The notes beneath the pieces were generated by a model. That model saw only the letters and a program-made list of their open reading frames with translations. It did not search any database and was not told the DNA's origin. DNA of 64,000 nt from Heterohyrax brucei (taxonomy: Eukaryota; Chordata; Mammalia; Hyracoidea; Procaviidae), in assembly GCA_028571685.1 (NCBI GenBank), contig CM053152.1, positions 17,802,001 to 17,866,000 of the forward strand. The letters are read 5' to 3'. The stretch's first letter is position 1; each line of letters begins with the position of its first letter. A program made the translations under genes and the position numbers. Shown in pieces: positions 55,638 through 64,000 of the stretch.

Positions 55638-55850
55638 AACTAACCAGCTGTCTTTGAGTCACCTCCAACTCATGGCAAACTCATGTCCATCAGAACAGAA
55701 CTGTGCTCCACAGGGTTCACAACGGCTGGTTTTTTTGCAAGCAGATTGCCTGACTTTTCTCCCAAGGTCCCACTATGTGCACTTGAATCCCCAACCTTTT
55801 GCTTAGCATCCTGGTGTGCTGTCTACACCATCCAGGATTCCTAAGAACCT
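55638..55850 (-). mobile_element. AfroSINE subfamily variant with longer body
   Basis: The start 'ctgtctttgagtcacctcca' and 'cagaacagaactgtgctcca' fits AfroSINE. An extra middle block (tttttttgcaagcagattgc, ctcccaaggtcccactatgt) is absent from the common copies. The head ends 'catccaggattcc'. Confidence 0.7.
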
Positions 55851-56213
55851 TAGAAAGACTAAGAAATTAGCCTTATCTGTTGGCTTTAAGCAAGACACAC
55901 AAAAATAGGACAAAGACTTTAAAACACAAATTCTGAGGCAACCATTCTAACACAGATAAATCAGCAAATAATTTTCTTTTATAAAAATGTGCAAGTACAC
56001 GTTTCCCCATTTAAAGCCATTCGTCATTTTTCATCTTTTGTCACCCGGCTCTGAATGCAAAAGGTAAAGAAGTCCCTTCCTCTGGGAAAACTCTCCATAT
56101 TCCCAAATACTTGGGTAGGAAAAGTTTTTACTTTCTATTACTTTGAAAAGCTCCTTCAGTTGATCTAGTCCTTACATGTTAAACTCTGCTTTCATGTCTG
56201 AATAACAACATAA

Positions 56214-56357
56214 GAATCCCAAACCCATGGCCATCAAGTCAATTCTGACTCACAGCAACCTTATAGGACAAAGCAGTAGAACTGGCCAATAGTTTCCATG
56301 GAGCACCTGGTGGATTCGAACTGCTGAGCTTTAACCACTAAACCAACATGGATTCCA
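56214..56357 (-). mobile_element. AfroSINE, nearly complete
   Basis: Tail to head is readable: cccatggccatcaagtcaat, ccatggagcacctggtggat, aaccactaaaccaacatgg. Confidence 0.88.
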
Positions 56358-57554
56358 TCATATGTAACTAAAGAACAGGGTAAATGAAAGACCAATTAAC
56401 TCAATGAAGATTCATTAAATACCTTCTAGTTACTAGTACCATGAAGAACTCCACACAGGCCTTTACTTTAAAAAAAACTAGATGGTAGAAGTATCCATGC
56501 ATCAAAGAAGCTTCCATCTGTCTATGAGGACATGAAATCCTACTGTTGCCTATATTGATCTCTGTGAGTCTGAATTTTCACATTCATGATAAAGAGCTGA
56601 TTCCTGAAGACTCATAGCTTATTCTGGTCAGCTAAATCATCTCACTACATCTGTCAAGTGGTATCTTCTTATTCTGCTTTGGGTACAAATTGAAAAATAC
56701 CTGCAATTCTATTTCTTCAGATAATGTAACAATGCTTAAGCAATTCAAAGATTATGTGTTGTACTTAATATACTCATTTAAATGACAAAATTACTAATCT
56801 GCGGGAAATAATTTCAAATACCTAACATGTAGTCCATTTCTTTGAAGGAGAAACAACAGAAAACATGGCATTAACATAAAGAATAGCTGTTTAAAACTAA
56901 ATTTACCAAACAGTCAATACCAAAATGATTTACAGAACAAAGAAATCTTAATATGAATCATCTTATGTTTGCGTAAAGGTAGGAGACAAACTTCATGGTT
57001 TGAAGTTCATTTCAAAACAGTGACTATAAATTCACCTTGTATAAAACTTCCAGTGTAGCACTTTAGGTATATATATTCAAAGCACCATTAGTCAATGTGA
57101 TTTATTTTTGTTAGACTTACATAATGTTTTTGTGTATATACATGTATAAATGCTTAAAGTATACATACAGATGAGAAAAATGGTCCCTCTTCTGACCATA
57201 GTAATCAAGGAACCAAACATGTGACAATGACATGAAATATGATGTAGAAATATCACAATGATATTGTAGCTTTTAATACTTTAAACTTCCAAGGCTATGG
57301 TAAATGTTATTTTGTTAGCTTGGCTGTGTCCAGAAATCAATGCTGTCAGGGATCTATCACTTAGAAAATCAAAGCTCAGCTATTAGTAGCACAGCACCAT
57401 CTACTGAGTCTCCTCAAAGAGCGCTCAACTGTAAGCATGTATGTATCCTCAACCGGCAATGATACACTATGACAAAGTAGACAGAATGACTTTAGACAAA
57501 GGACTGTGCACATGCCCAGTAAGCCACACATTACTTTAAGTAATAATAATGAAA
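56358..57554 (-). other. RAB12: RAB12 intron 2, unassigned stretch
   Basis: AT-rich; nothing recognised. Confidence 0.4.
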
Positions 57555-57765
57555 GGAGCCCTGATGGTGTAATGGTTAAGTGTTGGCTGCTAACTAAAAA
57601 AACTGGTGGTTTGAACTCAACAGCAGTTTGACTGGAAAAAGTTCTAGAGATCTGCTCCTGTAAAGATTACAGTCTAGGAAACCCTATGGGGCAGTTGTAC
57701 TCTGTTGAATGGGGTTGTTATCAGTCAGAATTGACTAGAGGGCACACAATAGCAGCAACAACGAT
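57555..57765 (+). mobile_element. AfroSINE, long form
   Basis: Between the box-B region and 'ggaaaccctatggggcagtt' it carries about 55 extra bases (tggaaaaagttctagagatc, tgctcctgtaaagattacag). The rest follows the common form. Confidence 0.85.
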
Positions 57766-57904
57766 TAGCACCATGACTCCAATACTTAAGTTTTTTTATC
57801 AAATGGATTGCAATAATGAAGAAAAAGGTTTTTTCATTTTTTAAAATACTTAAGAAGATACAAATCGTATTTTGAGTAAAGTGTGATTAACAGAGTGGCT
57901 GGTA

Positions 57905-58030
57905 TACCTGTTGCTGTCAAGTGGATTCCAACTCACAGTGACCCTCCAGAACAGAGTACAACTGCCCCACAGGGTTTCTATGGACTGCCTGGTGGATTAA
58001 AAAGCTCTTAACCAATGTATCACCAAGCAT
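57905..58030 (-). mobile_element. AfroSINE with internal deletion
   Basis: The tail side (cctgttgctgtcaagtggat) and body (gccccacagggtttctatgg) are present; the box-B region is cut, joining ctggtggatt to aagctcttaacc. Confidence 0.82.
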
Positions 58031-59352
58031 ACCATAGATATCTTAATTGTAATCCCTTCAGGGAAAGACAAATCCCAATGCCAAACTGAATCACTGGAAT
58101 AGTCTATGTAGAAAACTTTTCAATAAATTAAGTAAATGTTATCTTTCCTCCCTTAGTTATATTGCTTCACCAATGTTGTTTCCATTTTCAGGCTTCAGAC
58201 AATGCATAACAAAGTACAAAACAAAGTCTACTGCCTTTTTAATTACGGGGTAATAAAAACAAGAAATATTTTGTTATTCAAGTAGTATTTTAGGTAAGAC
58301 TGTTAATGTTTTCTAATTAAGCCAAAAACAACAGACACACAGAAACCAAAAACCCATGAGGTGAGTTAAAGAGAGCGACAGATGATGAAACAAATGTTAT
58401 TACCTCAGGCAAGCAGGCTGGTTCGGCTGCAGTGTGCCCCAGATAGGGACACAGATGAAGAATGGTGACATGCCACTAACACTCACGCATTAAGTGACTG
58501 GTGATGCCACAGATGAGCAGCAAGTACTGCAGATGAAGCACATACACACATGGTGGACAAACACTCAGAGTTGAACGACCTGCTGCAAGGAGTTAGTAAA
58601 CTGAATGTATCTGTGTCATGAAAAACAAAATGGCATTCTCAGAAAAGCTCACACTGCCACTCTTCCACCACAGCCCCCATCTCCTTCCTTCCAGAGAGAA
58701 CTGTTAACATCATCCATGGGCCACGCATTAATAGTGGGCTAAGAGCTCTAAGTACCGAACACAGCTATAGTTGGCTGGTTTACTCTCCCTTCAGAAAGGT
58801 GCTCCTGGCCTCATTTTCCAGTTGGCATGAACTGAGGAATCACATCACAGGGCAGGCATAGCTGGCACGTTCATGTCTGCCCCACAGCAATGCACACTCA
58901 TGATGGGTCATGAAGAAGATTCTCTGCCTTCTCCTATGGGTGGCTTGCCTTTAAATGGGGCAATTCTGGCTATGAACATATTGGACTTTCTTTGAACACC
59001 ATCACACAAAATAAGTTTAAAGACATGGAAAGAAGCATCTGGACAGTCTTATTTTAGTGATAACAGTTTTGATATGCATGTCAAATGATTGGAAATAAAG
59101 GCATAAAGGTTCCCAATGAGTTACCATTCAAGTAACCTTCTTCTTTTCACAATTCCCCATGTGTAAATGGACTATGAAATAAGTAGATTCTCTTATCAAG
59201 TCTCTCTTGAAGGAAGCACTATTTAATTTTAAAACGAGCAGAGAAGAAAAGCAGAAGACACAAAACAGCTCTAAGAGTTAATTTTATTAGACAAGCATGG
59301 ATTGATGTTAAACACACACAGCACATTATGAAATGCACACACTTCAACTTAC
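58031..59352 (-). other. RAB12: RAB12 intron 2, right part
   Basis: Unique-looking DNA with short AC-rich stretches; no repeat or conserved element identified. Confidence 0.4.
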
Positions 59353-59413
59353 CAGATCTGTAATCTAATTTTCTTTCCTCTTAGCTCTACAGTTTTGATT
59401 TTAAAGTCAACAC
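59353..59413 (-). CDS. RAB12: RAB12 exon 2 (residues 76-96)
   Basis: The 61-nt exon encodes [19 protein letters not shown], flanked by two bases that complete a glycine codon at the 5' side and two bases (TG) of a tryptophan codon at the 3' side. This is the end of switch I and the two beta strands leading to the DTAG motif. Acceptor tctatag|GTGTTGAC and donor ATCTG|gtaagt are both good. Intron 2, down to 52,611, is about 6.7 kb. Nothing from 59,414 to 64,000 encodes the P-loop or N-terminus, so intron 1 is longer than 4.5 kb and exon 1 with the promoter lies outside the window. Confidence 0.95.
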
Positions 59414-60010
59414 CTATAGATAAAACAAAATAAAATAAAAGGCAATTTGTGATAAAAATAATTTTATTCTGTAGTTATACATCAGTATTTGAAAAATAAA
59501 AACCAAAGAGTATTACCACTAAAACCCAAAAGGTATAGGTGGAAGTATCCCAATATTTGTACCTACCAAGAAGTTCTCTTGCTTCATGCTCAAATGTGAA
59601 TACCAGTCTATGTTATGCTTTGTACTGAACCATCTAGCATTTGCTGTTCACAAGTTATCACAAAAAACCATTTTTAAAGTGACATTAAAAAATTATATGA
59701 AAAAGCAAATGCTTTAAAACAATGCTGTCTTGAAGAAAATTCTTACATGGAACACTGGGAAAGTTTTTATCTTCTCTTCAAACAGAAATTAATGCATCAG
59801 TATTTAGCATTCACAAAAAATTTAAAGTACAAACATGACCTTTTTATTGTATCATAAATGTGGAAAATAAAAAAATTACTCAATTTTAATTTTTATTCAT
59901 TTTAACATTACTACACAAGTTATCATGCATCATCTTTCTTTTCTAATCCAGCCCCAACAACTCCATATACATATTCGCCCACTGCAGTAAAATACGTATC
60001 ACAGAATTTA
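59414..60010 (-). other. RAB12: RAB12 intron 1, left part
   Basis: AT-rich unique-looking DNA. Confidence 0.4.
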
Positions 60011-60125
60011 GCTGCTTCAACAAATCTCGAGTGTGTAATTCAGAGATGTTAATCACAGTTACCATGCTGTGCAACCATCACCATTATCCATTTTCAAAAA
60101 AATTTATCACTCCAAACAAAAACCT
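60011..60125 (-). mobile_element. Old L1 3' UTR fragment
   Basis: The phrase 'tgctgtgcaaccatcaccat' and its surroundings are a well-known landmark of ancient L1 3' UTRs. It likely belongs with 61,215-61,358. Confidence 0.6.
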
Positions 60126-61214
60126 AGTCCAACTGCTGCAGTGCCATGGTTTCCCTTTTTATATGGTCTTTCTAGTCCTGGGTTTGTACTTCTGCTAAGA
60201 TGATTTGCTAGGCCACAGTCTTGCAAAAAGTCCGTACAGTTACCTATGCAAATAAAAGTACATAAAACCCTTGGAAGAACTGGCTGTATCAGCAAACTAG
60301 GCAACTGCGGCCCACCAAGGAGACTGATCAGTTCTGCCATCCTTGTAGGCTTATAAGGGCTAATCCCAGAGGTGGGGGGGGTACGGGGGGGGCGGGGATG
60401 GACAGACTCACTACTATCAAGAAGAACCTGGATTGGAAGAGCATGTCCTTAGTGGAGAATCTCCTAGATCCAGGAAACAGAGAAAGCTGTACCACTGAAG
60501 TCAGCAAGAGACAGGCACAGCTGTGGCACAACTGGAGGTGGCATGAGATGGGCAAGAACCAGGAAACTATGTGAGAAGGCTGCAGTGGGCTTCCTGGTCC
60601 ATGAAGTGAGGCAGCTGCAGTGAGCTTGCTGATCTACGGAGCAAGAGAGCTGACAAGCCTTCAGGCAGGAAGCTTGCTGGTGAAGTGGGATGCCTTTGGG
60701 CACTTGCTGGCAGAGTAAAAGAACTCTAATACTAGCCCAAGCAGGACAAGGGCCTGGCTGAGGGGGATCCAGCAGCAACGGCCCACGAAGTCAGGCCCAC
60801 GAAGTCAGGCCCACCTGCAAGCATGGGTGAGAAGCTAAGAACTGTTCTGGTTAGAAGTGTCCTGACCAACAAACTTATCCTGAGCTGTAGCTTGTTACTT
60901 CTCTAGTAAGCATGTAACCATAAGTATGTTCTGTGTGACTACAGTGAAAAATTACTGAACCCATCAGAGAAACAGAGTGCAATGGGGAGAATGTCTGGTG
61001 TCAGAAAAGGTGAAAAAGTTAGAAAGTGAAGGTGTATTCTTGACATTCACTTCCTGGGAATCAGTTTGGGGCTGACAGTGATCACGTCTCCTTCTTCTAA
61101 AGTTAGATGAGTTCTGAGGCCACCGCATTACAACTTCTTGTACACTAACTCTTTTCCCTCCTACCCTGCTAACAACTGATACACTTTCACCACTACACAT
61201 TTACTGTGTGAGAT
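60126..61214. repeat. Unclassified GC-richer insert in the old L1
   Basis: About 1.1 kb differs in composition from its AT-rich surroundings. It has G-runs (60,373-60,400), a 15-bp tandem duplication (cccacgaagtcagg repeated at 60,782-60,812) and a block (60,287-60,398) that recurs at 61,368-61,480. Open frames in it are short and resemble no family. I cannot name it. Confidence 0.45.
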
Positions 61215-61358
61215 AATTCAGATAAGGACAATCACTCAGTAAGCGTCCCTTAGAGACTGACTTACTTCAGTCAGCATTTTTTCAAGGTTCATGTATTTCA
61301 CAGACTTACCAGGCCCTCGTTTCTCTTTATGACTGAATAATATTCCATTGTATGGATA
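61215..61358 (-). mobile_element. Old L1 fragment, split by mariner
   Basis: The sequence 'gactgaataatattccattg' is the conserved ORF2-3' landmark of old L1s; it continues at 62,701 in register. Confidence 0.75.
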
Positions 61359-62700
61359 CAAGGTTAAGCAAACCAAGTGACTGTAGCCTGCCAAGGACAC
61401 TGATCAGTTTTCCCATCCTTCTAGGCTTATAAGGGCTAGTCCTAGAGATGGCACCAGGCAGAGGGAGGCTTGCCATCCCTCCCATCATGCAGCTTCATTG
61501 GCATCATTGTATAAACAACTTGAAAAGGTTTTATAATGCTGGAATACCAGTATTTCATAGCTGTGTTTGTGTCAACATGTGGCAGTGTCTTGCTGAGCAG
61601 TGTTCATTATTGTTGTTGCGTGTTTTTGTGTGTCACTGCAAGAATGCTGGAGCTTGATTTACAGCAATGAATAAACATTATTTCTCGTTAAGCTTGGTAA
61701 AAGTGGAAGTGAAATCAGGGACATGTTAGTCCAAGTTTATGGGGATAATGCCAGGAAGAAAACAGCAGTAGACAAATGGATTAAACATTTTTCTGAGGGA
61801 GAGCAACCGTCACTGATGAAGTCAGTAACGAGTAGAACTGACAAAAACAGTGCAAAAACTCATCAAATTGTATGTCAAAACTGTATGTCAAAATTGTCAG
61901 CCTAGAAGAGCACATAAGCATCAATACAGAAAGTCAGGAAAATCATAACTGAAAATCTCACCAATGAACAAAAGCAAAGGAGATTCAAAGCTTGCCAAGA
62001 CCTTTTGTAGAGGCAAGACAGTTTTGGGCCATGTTATCACTGGTGATGAAACATGCATGTACCAATATGATCCTGAAACAAAATATCCAAGTGAACAATG
62101 GAAGTCAGCCAATTCTCCACAACCAGAAAAGTTGTTAGTCCAAATGGAGAGTCAAAACGATGCTGCTAACCTTTTTTGATATCAGAGTGACTATTCATTA
62201 TAAATTTGTACCAACTAGACAGTTAATGGAGTTCACTATTTGGAAATGCCTTTGAAAAGGCTGCATGAAAAAGTTAGATGAAAATGACGTGAACTTTTTG
62301 CCATAAATTATGATTCTTGCACCATTACAATGCACTAGCTCACAAAGCACTGTCTTTGAGGGAGTTTTTAGCCAGTAAACAAATAACTGTATTGGAAAAC
62401 TCTCCCTACTTACCTCATCTGGCCCCCTGGGACTTTTGTCTTTACCCAAAGATAAAGGAAATACTGAAAGGAAGACATTTTGGTGACATTCAGGACAACA
62501 AGAGTAGTAATATGACGACAGCTCTGATGGTCATTTCAGAAAAAGAGTTCCATAATCGCTCTAAAGGATGGACTAGGCATTAGTGTTGGTGCATAGCTTC
62601 CCAAGGGGGGCATTTTGAAGATGACAACAGTGATATTCAGCAATGAGGTATGTACCACTTTTTCCAGGATCAGTTTGCAAACTTAACATGGCAGATCTCA
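61359..62700 (+). mobile_element. Mariner DNA transposon (copy 2)
   Basis: The old L1 reads straight through when 61,359-62,700 is removed, leaving TA at both joints (61,357-61,358; 62,701-62,702). The right end (caaacttaacatggcagatc) matches the right end of copy 1; the left terminal repeat is degenerate. About 100 bp after the left end are absent from copy 1. Confidence 0.88.
61665..62583 (+). pseudogene. Mariner transposase pseudogene (copy 2)
   Basis: Readable blocks are the N-terminal helix-turn-helix part (VYGDNARKKTAVDKWIKHFS, 61,723-61,905), ITGDETCMYQYDPETKYPSE (about 62,035-62,095) and the C-terminal run 62,317-62,583, which ends HNRSKGWTRH. The third catalytic aspartate survives (APWDFCLYPKIKE), unlike copy 1, but the second is mutated (HHYNALAH in place of the family's HHDNAPAH). 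Frame changes near 61,905 and 62,180 and stops in between make it inactive. Confidence 0.85.
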
Positions 62701-62702
62701 TA

Positions 62703-62990
62703 TACCACATTTTGTTTATCCATTCACCTGTGATGGACATTTGAGTTGTTTCTACTTTTTGGCTACTGTGAATAACGCAACAATGTGAACTGGTATTGTC
62801 TTGAGTCTCTCTGCTTTCATGTCTTCTAGGAGTGGAAATGTTGGCTATAGATAGTTCTATGATTAACTTTTTGAGGAAACATCAAACTGTTTTCTTACAG
62901 TAGCTGCCACATTTTATGCTCCCACCAGTAAACGTTTAGGGTGCCAATTTCTCCACATCTCCAAGGTAACACTTGTTTTCTTTCTGGTGT
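62703..62990 (-). mobile_element. Old L1 fragment, right of mariner
   Basis: The sequence 'ccacattttgtttatccatt' to 'tgctcccaccag' continues the L1 at 61,215-61,358. Confidence 0.75.
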
Positions 62991-63042
62991 AGTTTTAAAA
63001 CTAAATTTTTATTTGTACATGTTACCTTAAATGCTCCTTAGT

Positions 63043-63197
63043 TATAACCCCATGGCCATCGTGTCGATTCCAACTAAAGTGACCCTACAGACAGAGCAGA
63101 AACTGCTCCACAGAGTTTCCAAGGAGCATCTGGTGGATGTGAACTGCCGACCTTTTGGTTAGTACCTGTAACACTTAACCACTTTACCACTAGACTT
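63043..63197 (-). mobile_element. AfroSINE, nearly complete
   Basis: Tail side ccccatggccatcgtgtcga, body gagtttccaaggagcatctg and head aacacttaaccactttacca are all readable. Confidence 0.88.
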
Positions 63198-64000
63198 TCC
63201 TCTCAATTATTGGAAACTTAAATATTTCAACAATATTTCTTACACAGTATTCACAGCTAAGAAAAAGAAGTAAACGTGAAGCTGGCTTGCTGCGAGAACT
63301 GTGGAAGAGCTGCTTCCTGCCTGCAGTCCGAGTCCATCAGCATACCTAGGTACTCACTTGCAGCACTGCTGGGGAGCACAGCACACTGTGCCCTCATTAC
63401 TCATCTCTGGAAACTGATGCAACATCTCTGTATCAGGTGATCAACATGAGATAAAGTGAAAGATGCAACTGACCTTTACAACAGTAACATTCTGTAGATG
63501 CCAAGGGCACACCAAAAGGCATGTTTACAATTATTGAGGGCTGTCTGTAGCAACAAGGCAGCTCTTTCTGTACAATAAAGAGAAGCTGCATGAATATAAA
63601 AAGCCACAAGACATAAAAGCTTATCTCTCACACTGGATATATTTTCAAATGTCACACAGAAGGAGCACTAGTTAATTCAGTTTCACTTTTACTTCTGGAA
63701 TGGCTTTGCTTTTCAAAGTCAAACTATACTCAACAAGCAGCCTTGAAATGGGAAGCATGTCTGCACACAGCCAGTATCAGTGGACAGAGCTTCTCCATGA
63801 CTCACAAGTAACAGAGTAACTGAAAGTGAGTCTAGAAAACATAAAAATTACCCTAATCTATTTTCTATATCCTATTAAACAGGATCTCTTTAATGACAAA
63901 TCAGTCTTCATGACATTCTATAGTGACAGCTATTAACTAAATTTGTATTTTGTTATAAGACCACTGTTCTAGTTAACTTTTGTTTCAAATTAGTTTAAAT
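63198..64000 (-). other. RAB12: RAB12 intron 1, right edge of window
   Basis: Unique-looking DNA with no CpG-rich promoter or coding exon, so the gene's start is further right. Confidence 0.5.

Noticed and set aside
59414-64000. Search for RAB12 exon 1 (P-loop, GxxGxGK[ST])
   Set aside because: No frame with this motif or a CpG-rich promoter was found, so the exon must lie outside the window.

Overview
The window is nuclear mammalian DNA from an afrotherian, most likely a hyrax or an elephant relative. About sixteen AfroSINE copies, a tRNA-derived SINE confined to Afrotheria, lie on both strands. L1 LINEs, old L1/L2/MIR relics, class I and MaLR/ERVL-type LTRs and two mariner transposons fill most of the rest. 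I favour hyrax because of a swarm of very short SINE-tail copies, but that rests on memory rather than on a search.

Layout. 1-5,884 is a minus-strand L1 cut by the window edge. 5,888-7,585 is an old L1 carrying an LTR and SINEs. 8,040-15,238 is a decayed gammaretrovirus-like provirus (LTR-gag-pol-env-LTR) with later SINE insertions. 15,239-19,640 is mixed: AfroSINEs, an L2-like relic, LTRs and unassigned DNA. 19,635-28,590 holds two minus-strand L1 pieces arranged head to tail, the second almost complete. 29,346-30,174 is a 5'-truncated L1 with a 16-bp target duplication. 30,626-39,370 is a four-level nest: an L1, cut by an LTR, cut by an L1, cut by another L1. 39,370-47,765 is a long minus-strand L1 carrying a mariner and a solo LTR.

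From about 48,045 to the right edge lies the one host gene, RAB12, on the minus strand. Five intact coding exons (49,078-49,191; 50,131-50,235; 51,057-51,146; 52,473-52,611; 59,353-59,413) encode residues 76-244 of the 244-residue small GTPase. All have consensus splice sites and matching phases. Exon 1, with the P-loop, lies beyond 64,000. The introns hold SINEs, a MIR, an old L1 and a second mariner, but no young L1.

The most unusual signal is a set of about twelve inserts of 17-50 bp that carry only the 3' end of an AfroSINE-like unit. The longest forms contain a perfect 16-bp palindrome, and most end in TTGGC/TGGCT repeats. At least six are flanked by target-site duplications, and several sit at positions where sister L1 copies have the empty site. 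They look like a tail-only mini-SINE that moves by retroposition. I see no prokaryotic system, CRISPR array, structural RNA gene or second host gene.
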